A stretch of DNA of 64,000 nt from CAZNOG01 sp964574635 (GCA_964574635.1 CAZNOG010000009.1:62001-126000); one strand, 5' to 3'. Positions 45,401 to 53,657 are shown, numbered from the stretch's first letter. The notes: generated from the letters alone by a model not told the origin. A program made the numbers and translations.

Positions 45401-47705
45401 CGTGAACGGATGCAGCGTAACGACGTGCGAGGACGTGGAAGCTCCCCAGGCGCTGTCGGTGACTTTGGATTCTCCCTTGGGACCGGACGGGTACCACATC
45501 GAATGTTTCGGTGACGACAGCGGTGAGATCACCGCCGAAATCACGGGAGGAACGAGCCCTTACACTTATTCTTGGACCGGACCCAACGGGTTCGAGTCCA
45601 CAGCGGAAGACCTCAGCGACCTGATCGCCGGGGAGTACTGCCTGACGGCCACCGACGCCAACGGATGTGAAAGCACGGTGTGCATAACGCTGACGGAAGC
45701 CCCGGGCATGGACATCACTCTGACGCCCTTCCTCCACCCCAACGGATTCCACGTGACTTGCAACGCCGATTGCGACGGAAGCATCGAGGGTGAAATCCTC
45801 GGAGGCGCCGAACCCCTCGTGATCGAGTGGGAAGGACCGGGAGGATTCACTTCCGATCAATTGGACATCTCGGGCTTGTGCGCGGGCGTGTATGTGCTGA
45901 CGGTGACCGACGCCGACGGGTGTTCGCAGTCGACTTCGGTGACGCTGGAAGCCCCCGCGGCCATCGCCATCGACCTGAGCAGTCCGCAGTTTAACGGCGG
46001 CCACGAAGTGGGATGTTTCGGCGATTCATCCGGATCGATCGACACGGAGGTGAGCGGCGGCACGGGAAGTTACACGTACAGCTGGACGGGACCGGACGGG
46101 TTCACTTCCTCGGACGTGGATTTGGACAACCTGCCCGCGGGAACCTACACTCTGGAGATTGAAGACAGCGACGGATGCACGGCTACGGCCACCATCGAGT
46201 TGCATCAACCCGACGCGCCTCTGACGGCGGAAGCCACGAGTCCGACGCACCCCTCGGGCGACCACATAAGCTGCCACGGTGCGAACGACGGAAGCATAGA
46301 AGTGGAACCTGCCGGCGGCACACCTCCGTACGCGTACAATTGGAACGGACCGAACGGATTCACCTCCGACAGTCAAAACCCACAAAACCTCTCACCCGGC
46401 GAATACACCTTGGTAATCGAAGACGCGAACAGTTGCGTGACCACTGTGGTGGTGACCTTGACCGAACCCGACGCCCCCTTGTCGGCGACCTTGACCGCCG
46501 AGGAAATTCTCTGCGCGGGCGACGAAAACGGTGCCTTGGAAGTGGAGGGATCGGGAGGCAGCGGAGCGCTGACCATCTCTTGGATCGGGCCGGACGCGTT
46601 CTCGTCCACCGAATTCTCCATCGACGGTTTGGCACCGGGAACGTACACCTACCTGCTGGAAGACATCAACGGCTGTAGCTTGGGAGGATCGTACACTCTG
46701 GAAGCCCCCGCGCCCATCGCGATCACCGGCACCACGGTGCCTTCGGGATGCGAGGACTCCATCGGACAGGTGGACGTGACCATTCAGGGCGGCACCCCAC
46801 CGTACGAAGTGTTGTGGGACAACGGAGCCACGTCGACCGACTTGACCAACGTGCCCGCGGGCGAATACAACATCAACGTGACCGATGCCAACGGCTGCAT
46901 GGCCACGGCCACCTTCGAGGTGGAATCGATCAACGACTTGGAGATTGACTTCGCGGGCGAGGAGCCGGGTTGCTACGGCGAATCCAGCGGCGCCCTCGAG
47001 GCGATCGTGACCGGAGGGCAAGAGCCCATGGAGTACTCGTGGACGGGTCCGAACGGATTCACCGCCACGGGAGCGGAATTGGAAGGCATACCCGCCGGGG
47101 AATACACGGTGACGGCCACCGCGGCCAACGGCTGTGACATCACGGGCACCTACGTGTTGGATCAACCCGACTCCCTGTACATTTCGGAATTGTTCAGCCC
47201 ATTGCACGGCAACGGTCACCACGTGTCGACCTTCCAGGGCAACGACGGAATCATCTTCGAGCCGGAAATCACCGGAGGTACTCAGCCGTACACCTTGTTC
47301 TACGAAGCCGACAACGGCTACACCTCGACCGGTTTCGGAGACAAAGGCGGGTTGGAAGCCGGCTATTACACGGTGGTGGTTTTGGACGCCCACCTGTGTG
47401 AAGACACGGCGCGCATCAGGTTGACCGAGCCTGTGCCCATCGAATTGCCCAACGGGATTTCGCCCAACGGCGACGGGTTCAACGACTACCTGCACGTGCG
47501 GGGCTTGGAAGGCTTCCCGGTGAACCACTTGATGGTGTTCAACCGGTGGGGCAACAAGGTATACGAGGAAAAGAACTACCGCAATTCCAATCCTTGGTAC
47601 GGCACCAACGAAGACGGCGACGAGATCCCGGAGGGGACGTACTTCGTCATCGTGGAGTTGGAAGGACACGACACTTTGAAAGGATACTTGGAGGTAAGAC
47701 GCTAA
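39429..47705 (+). CDS. Giant SprB-repeat surface adhesin
   Basis: A 2758-residue protein. Signal peptide ends GTASAQ. A choice-of-anchor L domain covers about 35-270 (FTFASEEYDEYVGTPFNDIF), then a Calx-beta-like and an Ig/PKD-like domain (to about 480), then 27 SprB modules of about 81 residues (nt about 40869-47403) with the pattern C-G-x-x-x-G ... GG-x-x-PY-x-Y-x-W ... AGxYxVTVTDANGC. The gliding-motility C-terminal domain (type B T9SS signal) spans about 2672-2758 (PNGISPNGDGFNDYL, FNRWGNKVYE). Modules 13-16 and 18-20 carry an extra cysteine pair. It is exported by the T9SS and probably moves along the surface in gliding, as SprB does. Confidence 0.95.
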   Translation: MIYLSFYASKIQRALRCALAVVITLVGAGTASAQIGLTYGESVEDLAARIAGDGVQILNPVITCHDSAYGSFDIPAELNFPVQKGVILSTGNINSLIGPNNTEAHTTAWNTPGDPQITLLGGQTSFDACALEFDVVPAGDTLRFNFTFASEEYDEYVGTPFNDIFAFFISGPGIVGDPGMNGMENIAVIPNTNTPVGISTVNNGNPDIGFPAQNNEYFVENPPSMTAPFQFDGWTKGLYAEKIVQPCDTFRLKLVIADVADNEWDSSVLIEGIESNTVTLASATLEGLQSVIEGCNPGTVTFTRSPVTDQPLQVSFFVQGTAQNGVDFDQIGDDPDPEVPKFITIPANEASVTIDVIAIDDGLAEGEEYIDFYLGNPLCPGTVSDSLRVVILDELEVAVNPPLSFVCLGDDITFSVTGDDAATYSWSPTDYLDDPNIKEPTATPLADITYTVTATAGACSNTATVEVQVSDVTLTADVTDVLCEGETTGAIDLHLSGGQSPYDVEWTGPNGFTSDQEDISDLEPGTYNVLVSDRDGCTATLSVEVGEVAAMELELTSPTFPGGDNISCFGLSDGQATVEVLSGGTAPFTYLWDDASSTTDATVTGLPAGTYTVTVTDANGCEMSADITLTAPDAVTAVLTDRTNILCHGGSEGSAIISPQGGNGPYSITWNTVPPQFGTEITGLSAGFYTASITDVNGCQGTFEVEIEQPANPLGGTVSVVNPTCSGDEDATATAFITGGTPPYSYEWSAQPGVDTDHITGLATGNYQLTVTDANGCTFSIPFNVNAPLPLGIDIVDEIHPGCHGAEDGFLSVEAHGGTGPYTYTWNTTPATDGPILSGLGAGSYTVTVEDANGCVESLTIDLIEPAELTLSVVNLTEPDCHGDTDGSIEVEADGGTAPYTYSWNTTPPTAGETLSGVGAGTYTVTVTDDAGCTAQLDVVVEEPEALEITVASIQHVLCAGESNGEVTLEIEGGIEPYDVTWDDPAAQTGLTATNLAAGTYTATVVDGSGCTAQLTVTITEPTDPLGGNIVSISHVGCFGDDSGSATVEGTGGSGSYSYSWDDPNNQQTSTATGLAPGIYNVTITDNNGCSTPVVLQVEIEGPTDALELTLTPSVFGGGHNVACATDSTATIDLEITGGTAPYDILWDLPGLETSTDEDLSDLPPGLYSVTVTDANGCEATETIELTAPTPISITFEMTPSLCFGLPQGSLSIEIFGGIEPYDVLWNGPNGFTSTDLELEDIEGGIYNLTITDANGCEYLDAVTVTQPDDLVITVDSISDYNGFNTTCYNSHDGAVFITPSGGTPPYSHQWNSPGNPNFSNQEDVINLGPGTYETVLIDQNGCVQNEFIDIVAPDTIGVDFTASIYPNGFNISCKGANDGSLDASGTGGTPPYTYIWAGPPGFGPVFGNPITDLGPGEYSVVVMDANNCVFSATTTLTEPPGFTMNLIAETYNGSHISCPGESDGAINLILSGNAGPYDISWTGPDGFTSTDEDLFDLPAGEYCVTVIDANDCEQTACILLEDPEPLAISLSGIDETCAGDEDGSIDATVTGGSGAYTYEWTGENNFTATTEDLTGLSAGTYCLIVTDANGCKKRTCITINSLVGPEIVLENSTDALCFMDNSATIDITVNTAEPSYTVSWTGPYGFVSTDEDLTGLFAGTYCVTVDDGSGCVAQQCFTVGEAPELSGAGVRTSYNGFHIDCHGNDNGGIWATGIGGTPPYTYSWIGPDGFTSTDSLLLDLAPGIYCGTVTDSHGCTYTQCTQILEPPVLEMDPDVVLPECGSTGETASVTLNVSGGVPPYTYNWSTGDQTESVELDYGTHTVIVSDANGCEMTEVFEIDFSESLVVGLESPLLSGGVHIACHGGTTGEITLTVYQSNGNTTYSWTGPNGFVSTDKDLSGLVAGQYCVTVTDESDCEVVECITLTEPEVLEIEVAVTDALCDGSATGSLSASTEGGMGSITYSWTGPNGYTATGAEIDGLEAGTYCVTATDVNGCSVTTCEDVEAPQALSVTLDSPLGPDGYHIECFGDDSGEITAEITGGTSPYTYSWTGPNGFESTAEDLSDLIAGEYCLTATDANGCESTVCITLTEAPGMDITLTPFLHPNGFHVTCNADCDGSIEGEILGGAEPLVIEWEGPGGFTSDQLDISGLCAGVYVLTVTDADGCSQSTSVTLEAPAAIAIDLSSPQFNGGHEVGCFGDSSGSIDTEVSGGTGSYTYSWTGPDGFTSSDVDLDNLPAGTYTLEIEDSDGCTATATIELHQPDAPLTAEATSPTHPSGDHISCHGANDGSIEVEPAGGTPPYAYNWNGPNGFTSDSQNPQNLSPGEYTLVIEDANSCVTTVVVTLTEPDAPLSATLTAEEILCAGDENGALEVEGSGGSGALTISWIGPDAFSSTEFSIDGLAPGTYTYLLEDINGCSLGGSYTLEAPAPIAITGTTVPSGCEDSIGQVDVTIQGGTPPYEVLWDNGATSTDLTNVPAGEYNINVTDANGCMATATFEVESINDLEIDFAGEEPGCYGESSGALEAIVTGGQEPMEYSWTGPNGFTATGAELEGIPAGEYTVTATAANGCDITGTYVLDQPDSLYISELFSPLHGNGHHVSTFQGNDGIIFEPEITGGTQPYTLFYEADNGYTSTGFGDKGGLEAGYYTVVVLDAHLCEDTARIRLTEPVPIELPNGISPNGDGFNDYLHVRGLEGFPVNHLMVFNRWGNKVYEEKNYRNSNPWYGTNEDGDEIPEGTYFVIVELEGHDTLKGYLEVRR

Positions 47706-47717
47706 TCACAAACGGAT

Positions 47718-48656
47718 ATGCAAAGAATTTTAACGACCCTTAGCGCCCTGATCGCCATCCTGGCATCGACAGGTTTGAGCGCCCAACAGGAAATGCTGGT
47801 GAGCCAATACATGTTCAACGGCTTGTTCATCAACCCCGCCTACGCCGGCAGCCACTCCTTCGCGGAGGCCACCGGGCTGTACCGCACGCAGTGGACGGGC
47901 TTCGACGGTGCGCCGACCACCCAGACGTTCGGTGTGGAGGGGCCCATCGCCTCCGACATGATGGGGCTCGGGCTGACCTTCATCAACGACAAGATCGGCG
48001 ACACCCGGCAAACCGAGGTGTTCGCGAACTGGAGCTACCACTTGTTCATGGACCCGGAAGGGAAGATGAAGTTGAGTTTCGGTATCCGCGCCGGTTTCGC
48101 AGATTATTCCTCGAAGTTGAGCGACACGTACGTGTTCGACGAGGGCGACCCCGTGTTCATGGAGGACGTGGGCAACGCCTTCGTGCCGAAGTTCGGCGCG
48201 GGCCTGTACCTGTACACCTCGAAGTGGTACGCCGGGGTGAGCGTCCCGACGATCTTCGCCGGGGACGAGAAGGTGAGGTTCAACATCAACGACGTGGGCG
48301 ATCGGTACTTCGAGCCCCACTCCTACCTGACGGCGGGATACGTATTCGACCTGAACCCCAACCTCCGGCTGAAGCCCTCCTTTTTGGTGCGGTACCTGGC
48401 CGGGGCGCCGGTGCAGGCCGACCTGAACTGCAACTTGCTGATAAAAAACACTTTTTGGATCGGAGCGTCCTACCGAACGGGCGACGCGGTGATCGGGTTG
48501 CTGGAATACAACATCGGAGATGATTTCCGGGTGGGCTACGCCTACGATTTCACCACCACCGACATCGGGAACCACAGCAACGGGTCGCACGAGTTCATGT
48601 TGAGTTACAAATTCGCCAAAGACCCTATCCGAACCAAATCCCCACGCTATTTCTAA
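47718..48656 (+). CDS. PorP/SprF-family T9SS outer-membrane protein
   Basis: A 312-residue barrel with signal peptide ending GLSAQ. The opening QEMLVSQYMFNGLFINPAYA is the strongly conserved PorP/SprF start (SQYMxNxxxxNPAxAG), with further family landmarks YRTQWTGFDGAPTTQTFGVE and the C-terminal HEFMLSYKF. SprF-type proteins are needed to export or anchor their neighbouring SprB-like cargo, and here the gene follows its cargo by 12 nt. Confidence 0.94.
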   Translation: MQRILTTLSALIAILASTGLSAQQEMLVSQYMFNGLFINPAYAGSHSFAEATGLYRTQWTGFDGAPTTQTFGVEGPIASDMMGLGLTFINDKIGDTRQTEVFANWSYHLFMDPEGKMKLSFGIRAGFADYSSKLSDTYVFDEGDPVFMEDVGNAFVPKFGAGLYLYTSKWYAGVSVPTIFAGDEKVRFNINDVGDRYFEPHSYLTAGYVFDLNPNLRLKPSFLVRYLAGAPVQADLNCNLLIKNTFWIGASYRTGDAVIGLLEYNIGDDFRVGYAYDFTTTDIGNHSNGSHEFMLSYKFAKDPIRTKSPRYF

Positions 48657-48661
48657 GACCA

Positions 48662-50611
48662 ATGAGACACAGAAATCCTCTTCTTTCCGTCGCATTCATT
48701 TTGCTTTTGATCGTCACCACCGGGTGCAGCAACGCACTGATCAAGTCCGGCGACCGCGAGATGGAAAACCTGAGCTACTCCAAGGCCATCCGCAAGTACG
48801 AAAAGGCACTGCGGGGGCAGCCCGACAACCCCGAGCTCAAGCTGAAGCTCGCCAACGCCCACCGCATCCTCAACGACGCCCCGGCGGCGGAGAAGTACTA
48901 CACCGAGGTGGCCGACACCATCGAGCTCCCCATGCAGGAGAAGTTGCACTACGCGCAAGTGCTCATGAAAAACGACAAGTACGACTTGGCCATTCCCTAT
49001 TTGGAAGAGTATTTGAACGCCCACCCCGACGACGAATTGGCGAAAGACCTCTTGTTGTCGACGCGTCGCGCGCCCGAGATGAAGGAAGACACCATGGCGT
49101 ACGAGCTGAAGCCCCTGCCCCTGGACTTCCTGGTGTCGATGTTTTCGCCGGCGGCTTACGGCAACGGATTCGTGTTTCCCGCGGAGACGGAGATCGTACG
49201 CGCCGCTTCGACCAACCCCTGGACGGGGTATTCGTTTTTGGACCTCTACTACATAGACCGGGACAATCAGGGGCACTGGAACATCCCCCGGGATTTTTCC
49301 ACCGTGCTGAACGGGCCCTTCCACGACGGTCCGGCGACCTTCAACAGCGACCAGACGGAAATCATCTACACGCGCAGCACCATGCGCACGGAAAAGAAAA
49401 GGCTGGTGAACGAGGAAAACGAAAACCAATTTTCCCTCTACCGCAGCGTAAAGATTGACGGGGAGTGGCAAGAGCCCACGCAGCTGCCGTTCAACAGCAT
49501 CCACTACAGCGTAGGGCACCCCGCCTTGAGTCCCGACGACCAGGTGCTGTACTTCTCCAGCGACATGCCGGGGGGATTCGGGGGCAGCGACTTGTACAAG
49601 TCGGTGCGCCAAGGCGACGGATGGTCGGAACCCATCAATCTGGGAAGCACCATCAACACGCCGGGCAACGAGGTTTTTCCCTACGTCTCGCCTTCGGGCA
49701 AACTCTATTTCTCCAGCGAGGGTCACATCACCTTCGGTGGGTTGGACGTGTTCGTATCGGAATTGCAGGGCGATTTGTGGACCACCCCGCAGAACTTGGC
49801 CTACCCCTTAAACTCCAGCCGGGACGATTTCGGCATTTGGATCGACGAGGGTGACACGACGGGATTGGTGTCGTCGGACCGCTCGGGGGTAGACATGATT
49901 TACACCTTCGCCAAGATCAACCCAATCTTCGTGCTGCACGGCATGGCGAAGCTGAAGGCCAACCAATTGCCCATCGAAGACGTGCACATCACTTTGATCA
50001 ACTTCACCGACGGAGACACGGCGTACGTGCGCACCGGCGAGGACGGGAAGTTCACGTTCCACCTGTTGCCAAACAAGAAATACAAAGTCATCGGCGAGAA
50101 GGAAGGGTATTTCACGCTGTCGGAAGAATTCTCCACCGGCCAGGCAGGTTTGGAGAAGGACATCGACTTCTCCTTTGAGATCGACGAGATCGTGGAGAGC
50201 GAAAGCGGCACGGGCAGCGGCAAGAGCGGTGACGGCACGGGGATCGCCGCCAAGGTGTACGACATCGGCGAGATCTTTTACGACTTCGCCAAGGCGGACA
50301 TCCGCATGAGCGAGCAGCCCGCGTTGGACAAGCTGGCGCGGTTGCTGAAAGACAATCCCGGCGTGACCATCGAGGTGCAGGCGCACTGCGACAGCCGTGG
50401 CACTCACGCGTTCAACCAAGGCCTTTCCGAGAGGCGTGCCGCTTCGGCGGTGGAGTACCTCGTGGGCAAGGGCGTGGAGCGCTCGCGATTGAAGGCGAAG
50501 GGATTCGGTGAAACGCGTCCGGTGAACGAATGCGTGGACGGCGTGGAGTGCAGCCCCGAGCAGCACCAGCAAAACCGACGCGCGGAATTCATCGTGTTGA
50601 GCGGAAAGTAA
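48662..50611 (+). CDS. OmpA-family lipoprotein with TPR and WD40-like repeats
   Basis: A 649-residue protein. Lipobox with Cys about 22 (TTGCS), TPR-type helices at about 30-135, PD40/WD40-like beta-propeller repeats at about 150-420 (LSPDDQVLYFSSDMPGGFGG, VSPSGKLYFSSEGH), a CarboxypepD-reg-like beta domain, and an OmpA peptidoglycan-binding domain at about 535-648 (FYDFAKADIRMSEQP, LSERRAASAVEYLV). Domain order resembles PorE and related T9SS-linked proteins. Last gene of the adhesin operon, followed by a strong terminator. Confidence 0.92.
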   Translation: MRHRNPLLSVAFILLLIVTTGCSNALIKSGDREMENLSYSKAIRKYEKALRGQPDNPELKLKLANAHRILNDAPAAEKYYTEVADTIELPMQEKLHYAQVLMKNDKYDLAIPYLEEYLNAHPDDELAKDLLLSTRRAPEMKEDTMAYELKPLPLDFLVSMFSPAAYGNGFVFPAETEIVRAASTNPWTGYSFLDLYYIDRDNQGHWNIPRDFSTVLNGPFHDGPATFNSDQTEIIYTRSTMRTEKKRLVNEENENQFSLYRSVKIDGEWQEPTQLPFNSIHYSVGHPALSPDDQVLYFSSDMPGGFGGSDLYKSVRQGDGWSEPINLGSTINTPGNEVFPYVSPSGKLYFSSEGHITFGGLDVFVSELQGDLWTTPQNLAYPLNSSRDDFGIWIDEGDTTGLVSSDRSGVDMIYTFAKINPIFVLHGMAKLKANQLPIEDVHITLINFTDGDTAYVRTGEDGKFTFHLLPNKKYKVIGEKEGYFTLSEEFSTGQAGLEKDIDFSFEIDEIVESESGTGSGKSGDGTGIAAKVYDIGEIFYDFAKADIRMSEQPALDKLARLLKDNPGVTIEVQAHCDSRGTHAFNQGLSERRAASAVEYLVGKGVERSRLKAKGFGETRPVNECVDGVECSPEQHQQNRRAEFIVLSGK

Positions 50612-50641
50612 TTATTCGGGCAGTGTCCCGGGAGGAAAATA

Positions 50642-50677
50642 AAAGCCGCGCGCCAATCGAAATCGGCGCGCGGCTTT
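50642..50677. terminator. Bidirectional terminator
   Basis: AAAGCCGCGCGCC, loop AATCGAAATC, GGCGCGCGGCTTT: 13 pairs between convergent genes. The minus-strand tail is TTTTATTTTCC, the plus-strand tail TTTCTGTTG. Confidence 0.82.
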
Positions 50678-50729
50678 CTGTTGTGTGCCCACGGGCTGTT
50701 TCATCCCCGTGGCCACCGGTTTGCGGCAC

Positions 50730-52301
50730 TTACCCGCGCGATTGCAGCGCGAGCTTCTTGTTCCTGCCTCCTTCCAAAAATTTTCGTCGGCGGATTTCGC
50801 CGAAGGGCGCGTCTTCCACGTGTGAAGCAATCCACGTGCCGAAGTCGAAGAAATCGATGAGAATGCGGTTGCCGTCGTTTTCGAGCTGCTCGTCGAGGGC
50901 CGTTTGAAACTCCCGGAAGATCGCCGCTTCCTCGTCGGGGCCGGGGTTTTTCGCAAGGCGTTTCATGAAGTTGATGATCACGGTTTCGATTTCGTGGTCG
51001 CGGCGGCGCTTGCTCAGGTAGCGGGTGGTGGACTTGATGATGTAGTTCAGCAGGTCGTAGTTGCCCAGTTCGTAGTGCACCACGAGGTTGAAGAGTCGGG
51101 CATAGCCGTACACGTCTTGCCTGAGGTGGGTTTCGTTGTCGTTCAGCACGCGGTTGAGCCAGTGCAGGGTCTCCTTGTATCGGCCGGCGCCGAAGTACAC
51201 CGTGGCGATGGTGTTGTGGAAGAGGAGTTCCTGCTCCTTGTGCACTCTGGTTTCGTTTTCGTTCATCCACTCGATGATGCCCTCCATGGCGTCCATGGCC
51301 TTGTCGTATTCGCCGGTGTGTTCATAGATGCGCAGCTCACCGCGGTAGGTCGATTTGAAGATCATCAGGGCGATGTCTTCCGAGGCGAATTCCGTCTGCT
51401 TTCCGATGTCGCGCATGGCGCGAATGGTTTCCCTGGCCTTGTCGATCTTGCCCATTTCGATTTCGAGGTTGAGCATGTTGGCGAGGGTTCGCACGTAGCG
51501 CTTGGGCAGGTCTTTGCGCAGGTTGGTGTTCTTGTCGAGGATGGCGCGCACGCGCATGAATTTCACGTAGGCGGTTTCCTTGTCGACGTTTGCGCGGGCG
51601 CAGAAGCCTTGGATGTAGTAGCAGATGGTGGCCGCGCGGTCGCTTTGCGCGGTGTTGCGCCCGAGGATGAGGGGGTGGTGGGAAATCTCCTCCACCAAGG
51701 CACGGTCTTCGTCGCTGCGCACGTAGCCACCGCTGCGGAACACGTAGTTGATTTTGCTGTAGAGGATGTGGTAGGCGGCCAGGTTGCGCAATTTTTCGAT
51801 CACGTCTTGCTCCTCCTTGATCAGCGCGTCGAGGTCCTTGCCGAACTCCCCCGCTTCGTAGGCCTCTTCCAGCAAGAGCTTCTCCCAGTTGAGCAGTTCG
51901 AAGTGGTAGTAAAACTTCTCGTAGGCCACGGCCATTTTCTTGGCGCGGATCAGGAAGCGGTTGCACTCGGCGAAGAGCGCCTTTTTGTACAGTATCTCAA
52001 TGTTTTTGATCTCCTGCTTCAGCAAGCTGCTCACCGAGTTGTCGGCGTGGTAGGCGCGGAGGCTTTTCAAGATCAATTTGTAGAGGTGGTTCTTCTCCGA
52101 GGGGAAGTGATTGACGAAACGCTCGCCGGCAAACTGCTTTTTGATGTCGGCTTCCTCATACACCTGTTGCTTGTCGATGGCGTCGAAGATTTTCAGGTAG
52201 TTCTTTTCACCCGCTTGGAGGGAAGAGCTCAACTTGAAAAATCGTTTTTCACTTTTGGTGAGTGACTTGATCAGGTCAAACAGGTCTGTGGACGGTTTCA
52301 T
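50730..52301 (-). CDS. Large all-helical repeat protein, unknown function
   Basis: A 523-residue soluble protein without signal peptide. Almost entirely helical, with TPR-like pairs such as RIYEHTGEYDKAMDAMEGI and NTIATVYFGAGRYKETLHWL. The N-terminus is MKPSTDLFDLIKSLTKSEKR followed by FFKL, a start I associate with Bacteroidota proteins of unknown function. The ATG at 52299-52301 is chosen; upstream in-frame sequence is intergenic in character. Possibly a scaffold. Confidence 0.8.
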   Translation of the reverse strand: MKPSTDLFDLIKSLTKSEKRFFKLSSSLQAGEKNYLKIFDAIDKQQVYEEADIKKQFAGERFVNHFPSEKNHLYKLILKSLRAYHADNSVSSLLKQEIKNIEILYKKALFAECNRFLIRAKKMAVAYEKFYYHFELLNWEKLLLEEAYEAGEFGKDLDALIKEEQDVIEKLRNLAAYHILYSKINYVFRSGGYVRSDEDRALVEEISHHPLILGRNTAQSDRAATICYYIQGFCARANVDKETAYVKFMRVRAILDKNTNLRKDLPKRYVRTLANMLNLEIEMGKIDKARETIRAMRDIGKQTEFASEDIALMIFKSTYRGELRIYEHTGEYDKAMDAMEGIIEWMNENETRVHKEQELLFHNTIATVYFGAGRYKETLHWLNRVLNDNETHLRQDVYGYARLFNLVVHYELGNYDLLNYIIKSTTRYLSKRRRDHEIETVIINFMKRLAKNPGPDEEAAIFREFQTALDEQLENDGNRILIDFFDFGTWIASHVEDAPFGEIRRRKFLEGGRNKKLALQSRG

Positions 52302-52448
52302 TGGGATTACAATGTTTAGCAATACAAAAAAAACGCGATGGCACGGATAATACAATCGCAATCGGATTTTCCCCACCGCCGAGGCCGAAATAGAAATGCA
52401 AGAGCCGGGGAATGCGCGTCGCGGGTGGCGTGGCGTTTTGGGGGCGGG

Positions 52449-52490
52449 CAAAAAAAGGGGGTGGAAAAGCCGAAGCGCTTTTCCACCCCC
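52449..52490 (-). terminator. Terminator of the TlpA-type gene
   Basis: GGGGGTGGAAAAGC (52457-52470), loop CGAAGC, GCTTTTCCACCCCC-type partner (52477-52490); seven T follow on the minus strand. It lies about 58 nt beyond the TlpA stop. Confidence 0.82.
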
Positions 52491-52547
52491 GATAACCATC
52501 CTCGCCGACCGATTGGACGACGGGATGACACAGGAAAACTCAATGGG

Positions 52548-53123
52548 TCAGAAGCTCTTCACCAGGTCGTCGAGGGCGAGGTGTAGGTTTTGGCCGCGCA
52601 GGTTTCGTGCGATGATAGTGCCCTCGGCGTCGATCAGAACGCTGTAGGGAATGGATCTCACGGCGTAGATGGCGGCCGGTTCCGATTGCCACCCTCCGAG
52701 GTCGCTCACGTGGTAGGGCCAGTTGAGGTTGTCTTGCGCGATGGCGGCCACCCATCTGTCTCGGCTTTTGTCGAGGCTCACGCTATAAATTTCAAATCCT
52801 TTGGCGTTTTTGAATTTCGCCTTGCTGTACTTGTTGTACGCGTTCACCACGTTGGGATTTTCGCGTCGGCAGGGCCCGCACCAGGAAGCCCAAAAATCGA
52901 TGAGCACGACCTTTCCGCGGAGGGAAGAGAGTTTCATCACCTCGCCGTCGGGGTTTTCGAAGGCCAGTTCCGGTGCGGTATCGCCGATCTCCAGGCCCAC
53001 CTGTCCGGTTTTCACCACTTTGGCGGGGGGCGTAGTCTCGAGCGCCGTATCCCCGGGGTGTGGTCGGGTCATGGCGATCAGCGCCATGAAAATGAGGGGA
53101 AAAGAAAGTTTAACTGTATGCAT
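52548..53123 (-). CDS. TlpA-type thiol-disulfide oxidoreductase
   Basis: A 191-residue protein. Signal segment about 1-18 (KLSFPLIFMALIAM), then a thioredoxin fold with WASWCGPC; cysteines at 82 and 85, cis-proline in VRSIPYSVLID. It closely resembles the thioredoxin half of the DUF4369 protein at 26210, for example in the RENPNVVNAYNKY helix and the SLDKSRDRWVAAIAQDNLNW segment. Expected periplasmic. Start MHTVKLSF at 53121-53123 is preferred to an upstream ATG. Confidence 0.9.
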   Translation of the reverse strand: MHTVKLSFPLIFMALIAMTRPHPGDTALETTPPAKVVKTGQVGLEIGDTAPELAFENPDGEVMKLSSLRGKVVLIDFWASWCGPCRRENPNVVNAYNKYSKAKFKNAKGFEIYSVSLDKSRDRWVAAIAQDNLNWPYHVSDLGGWQSEPAAIYAVRSIPYSVLIDAEGTIIARNLRGQNLHLALDDLVKSF

Positions 53124-53260
53124 AATCCTGTGTTTGTATCGAAAATCCATGGTTCCTGTACGGCGGGTCCACCCCAAAGTTGCCTACGACTACGGGTCGG
53201 TTTTCCTTGCCTCCGGCGGCGGTGAAAAGACGTGCACTCGTCGGACGCGCAGGGTTTTTT

Positions 53261-53277
53261 GGGTTTTTGTGGGTGTA
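53261..53277 (+). repeat. Dispersed 16-mer, copy GGGTTTTTGTGGGTGTA
   Basis: An exact copy, preceded by a partial one (GGGTTTTTT at 53252). It lies 137 nt upstream of the TlpA start in antisense orientation, in the gene-free stretch 53124-53826. Confidence 0.7.
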
Positions 53278-53394
53278 TCGCAACTCGCAAAATCCACCTT
53301 GGGTTCCAGTCTGCAATGTATCCATTTTTTTTCTGGGTACGGTGTTTTGGAGGGGATTTCGATCGGCTGAAGCAAGTTCCGTACCAAGGTTGAA

Positions 53395-53413
53395 TTCCGA
53401 AACGAGTTCGGAA
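53395..53413. repeat. Palindromic repeat TTCCGAA-N5-TTCGGAA, copy 1
   Basis: TTCCGAAACGAGTTCGGAA, followed by TGACGC. The same unit recurs at 53639. The 703-bp stretch 53124-53826 holds no supportable gene: only these repeats, one 16-mer and related short direct repeats (GGGTGTGG-T/A-ATCAT at about 53473 and 53545). Confidence 0.6.
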
Positions 53414-53638
53414 TGACGCATTGGTTGCCGGTCTCGTGTCCCCGCGGGGTTTTACCATATTGGGATTGCGTAGGGTGTGGTATCATTCGAACGTGTATGG
53501 CGCCGTTTTTTTTACCACATAGGCACATAGGGTTTTACGCAAGGGTGTGGAATCATGCGGAGGTTTCAGAAGTTCGCATAGATTTGGCGCTGCGCTTCAA
53601 ACGATGTCATCCAACCCGATCCCTCCGCTACAAAGAGA

Positions 53639-53657
53639 TTCCGAAACAAGTTCGGAA
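53639..53657. repeat. Palindromic repeat TTCCGAA-N5-TTCGGAA, copy 2
   Basis: TTCCGAAACAAGTTCGGAA, followed by TGACGC as in copy 1, 244 bp away and at the edge of the AT-rich island. Confidence 0.6.

Noticed and set aside
46374..46392. A sequence resembling the 16-mer on the minus strand (GGTTTTGTGGGTTTTG) inside the SprB-repeat gene
   Set aside because: Several mismatches in the diagnostic GTGGGTGT half, and it is explained by the codons for SQNPQN.
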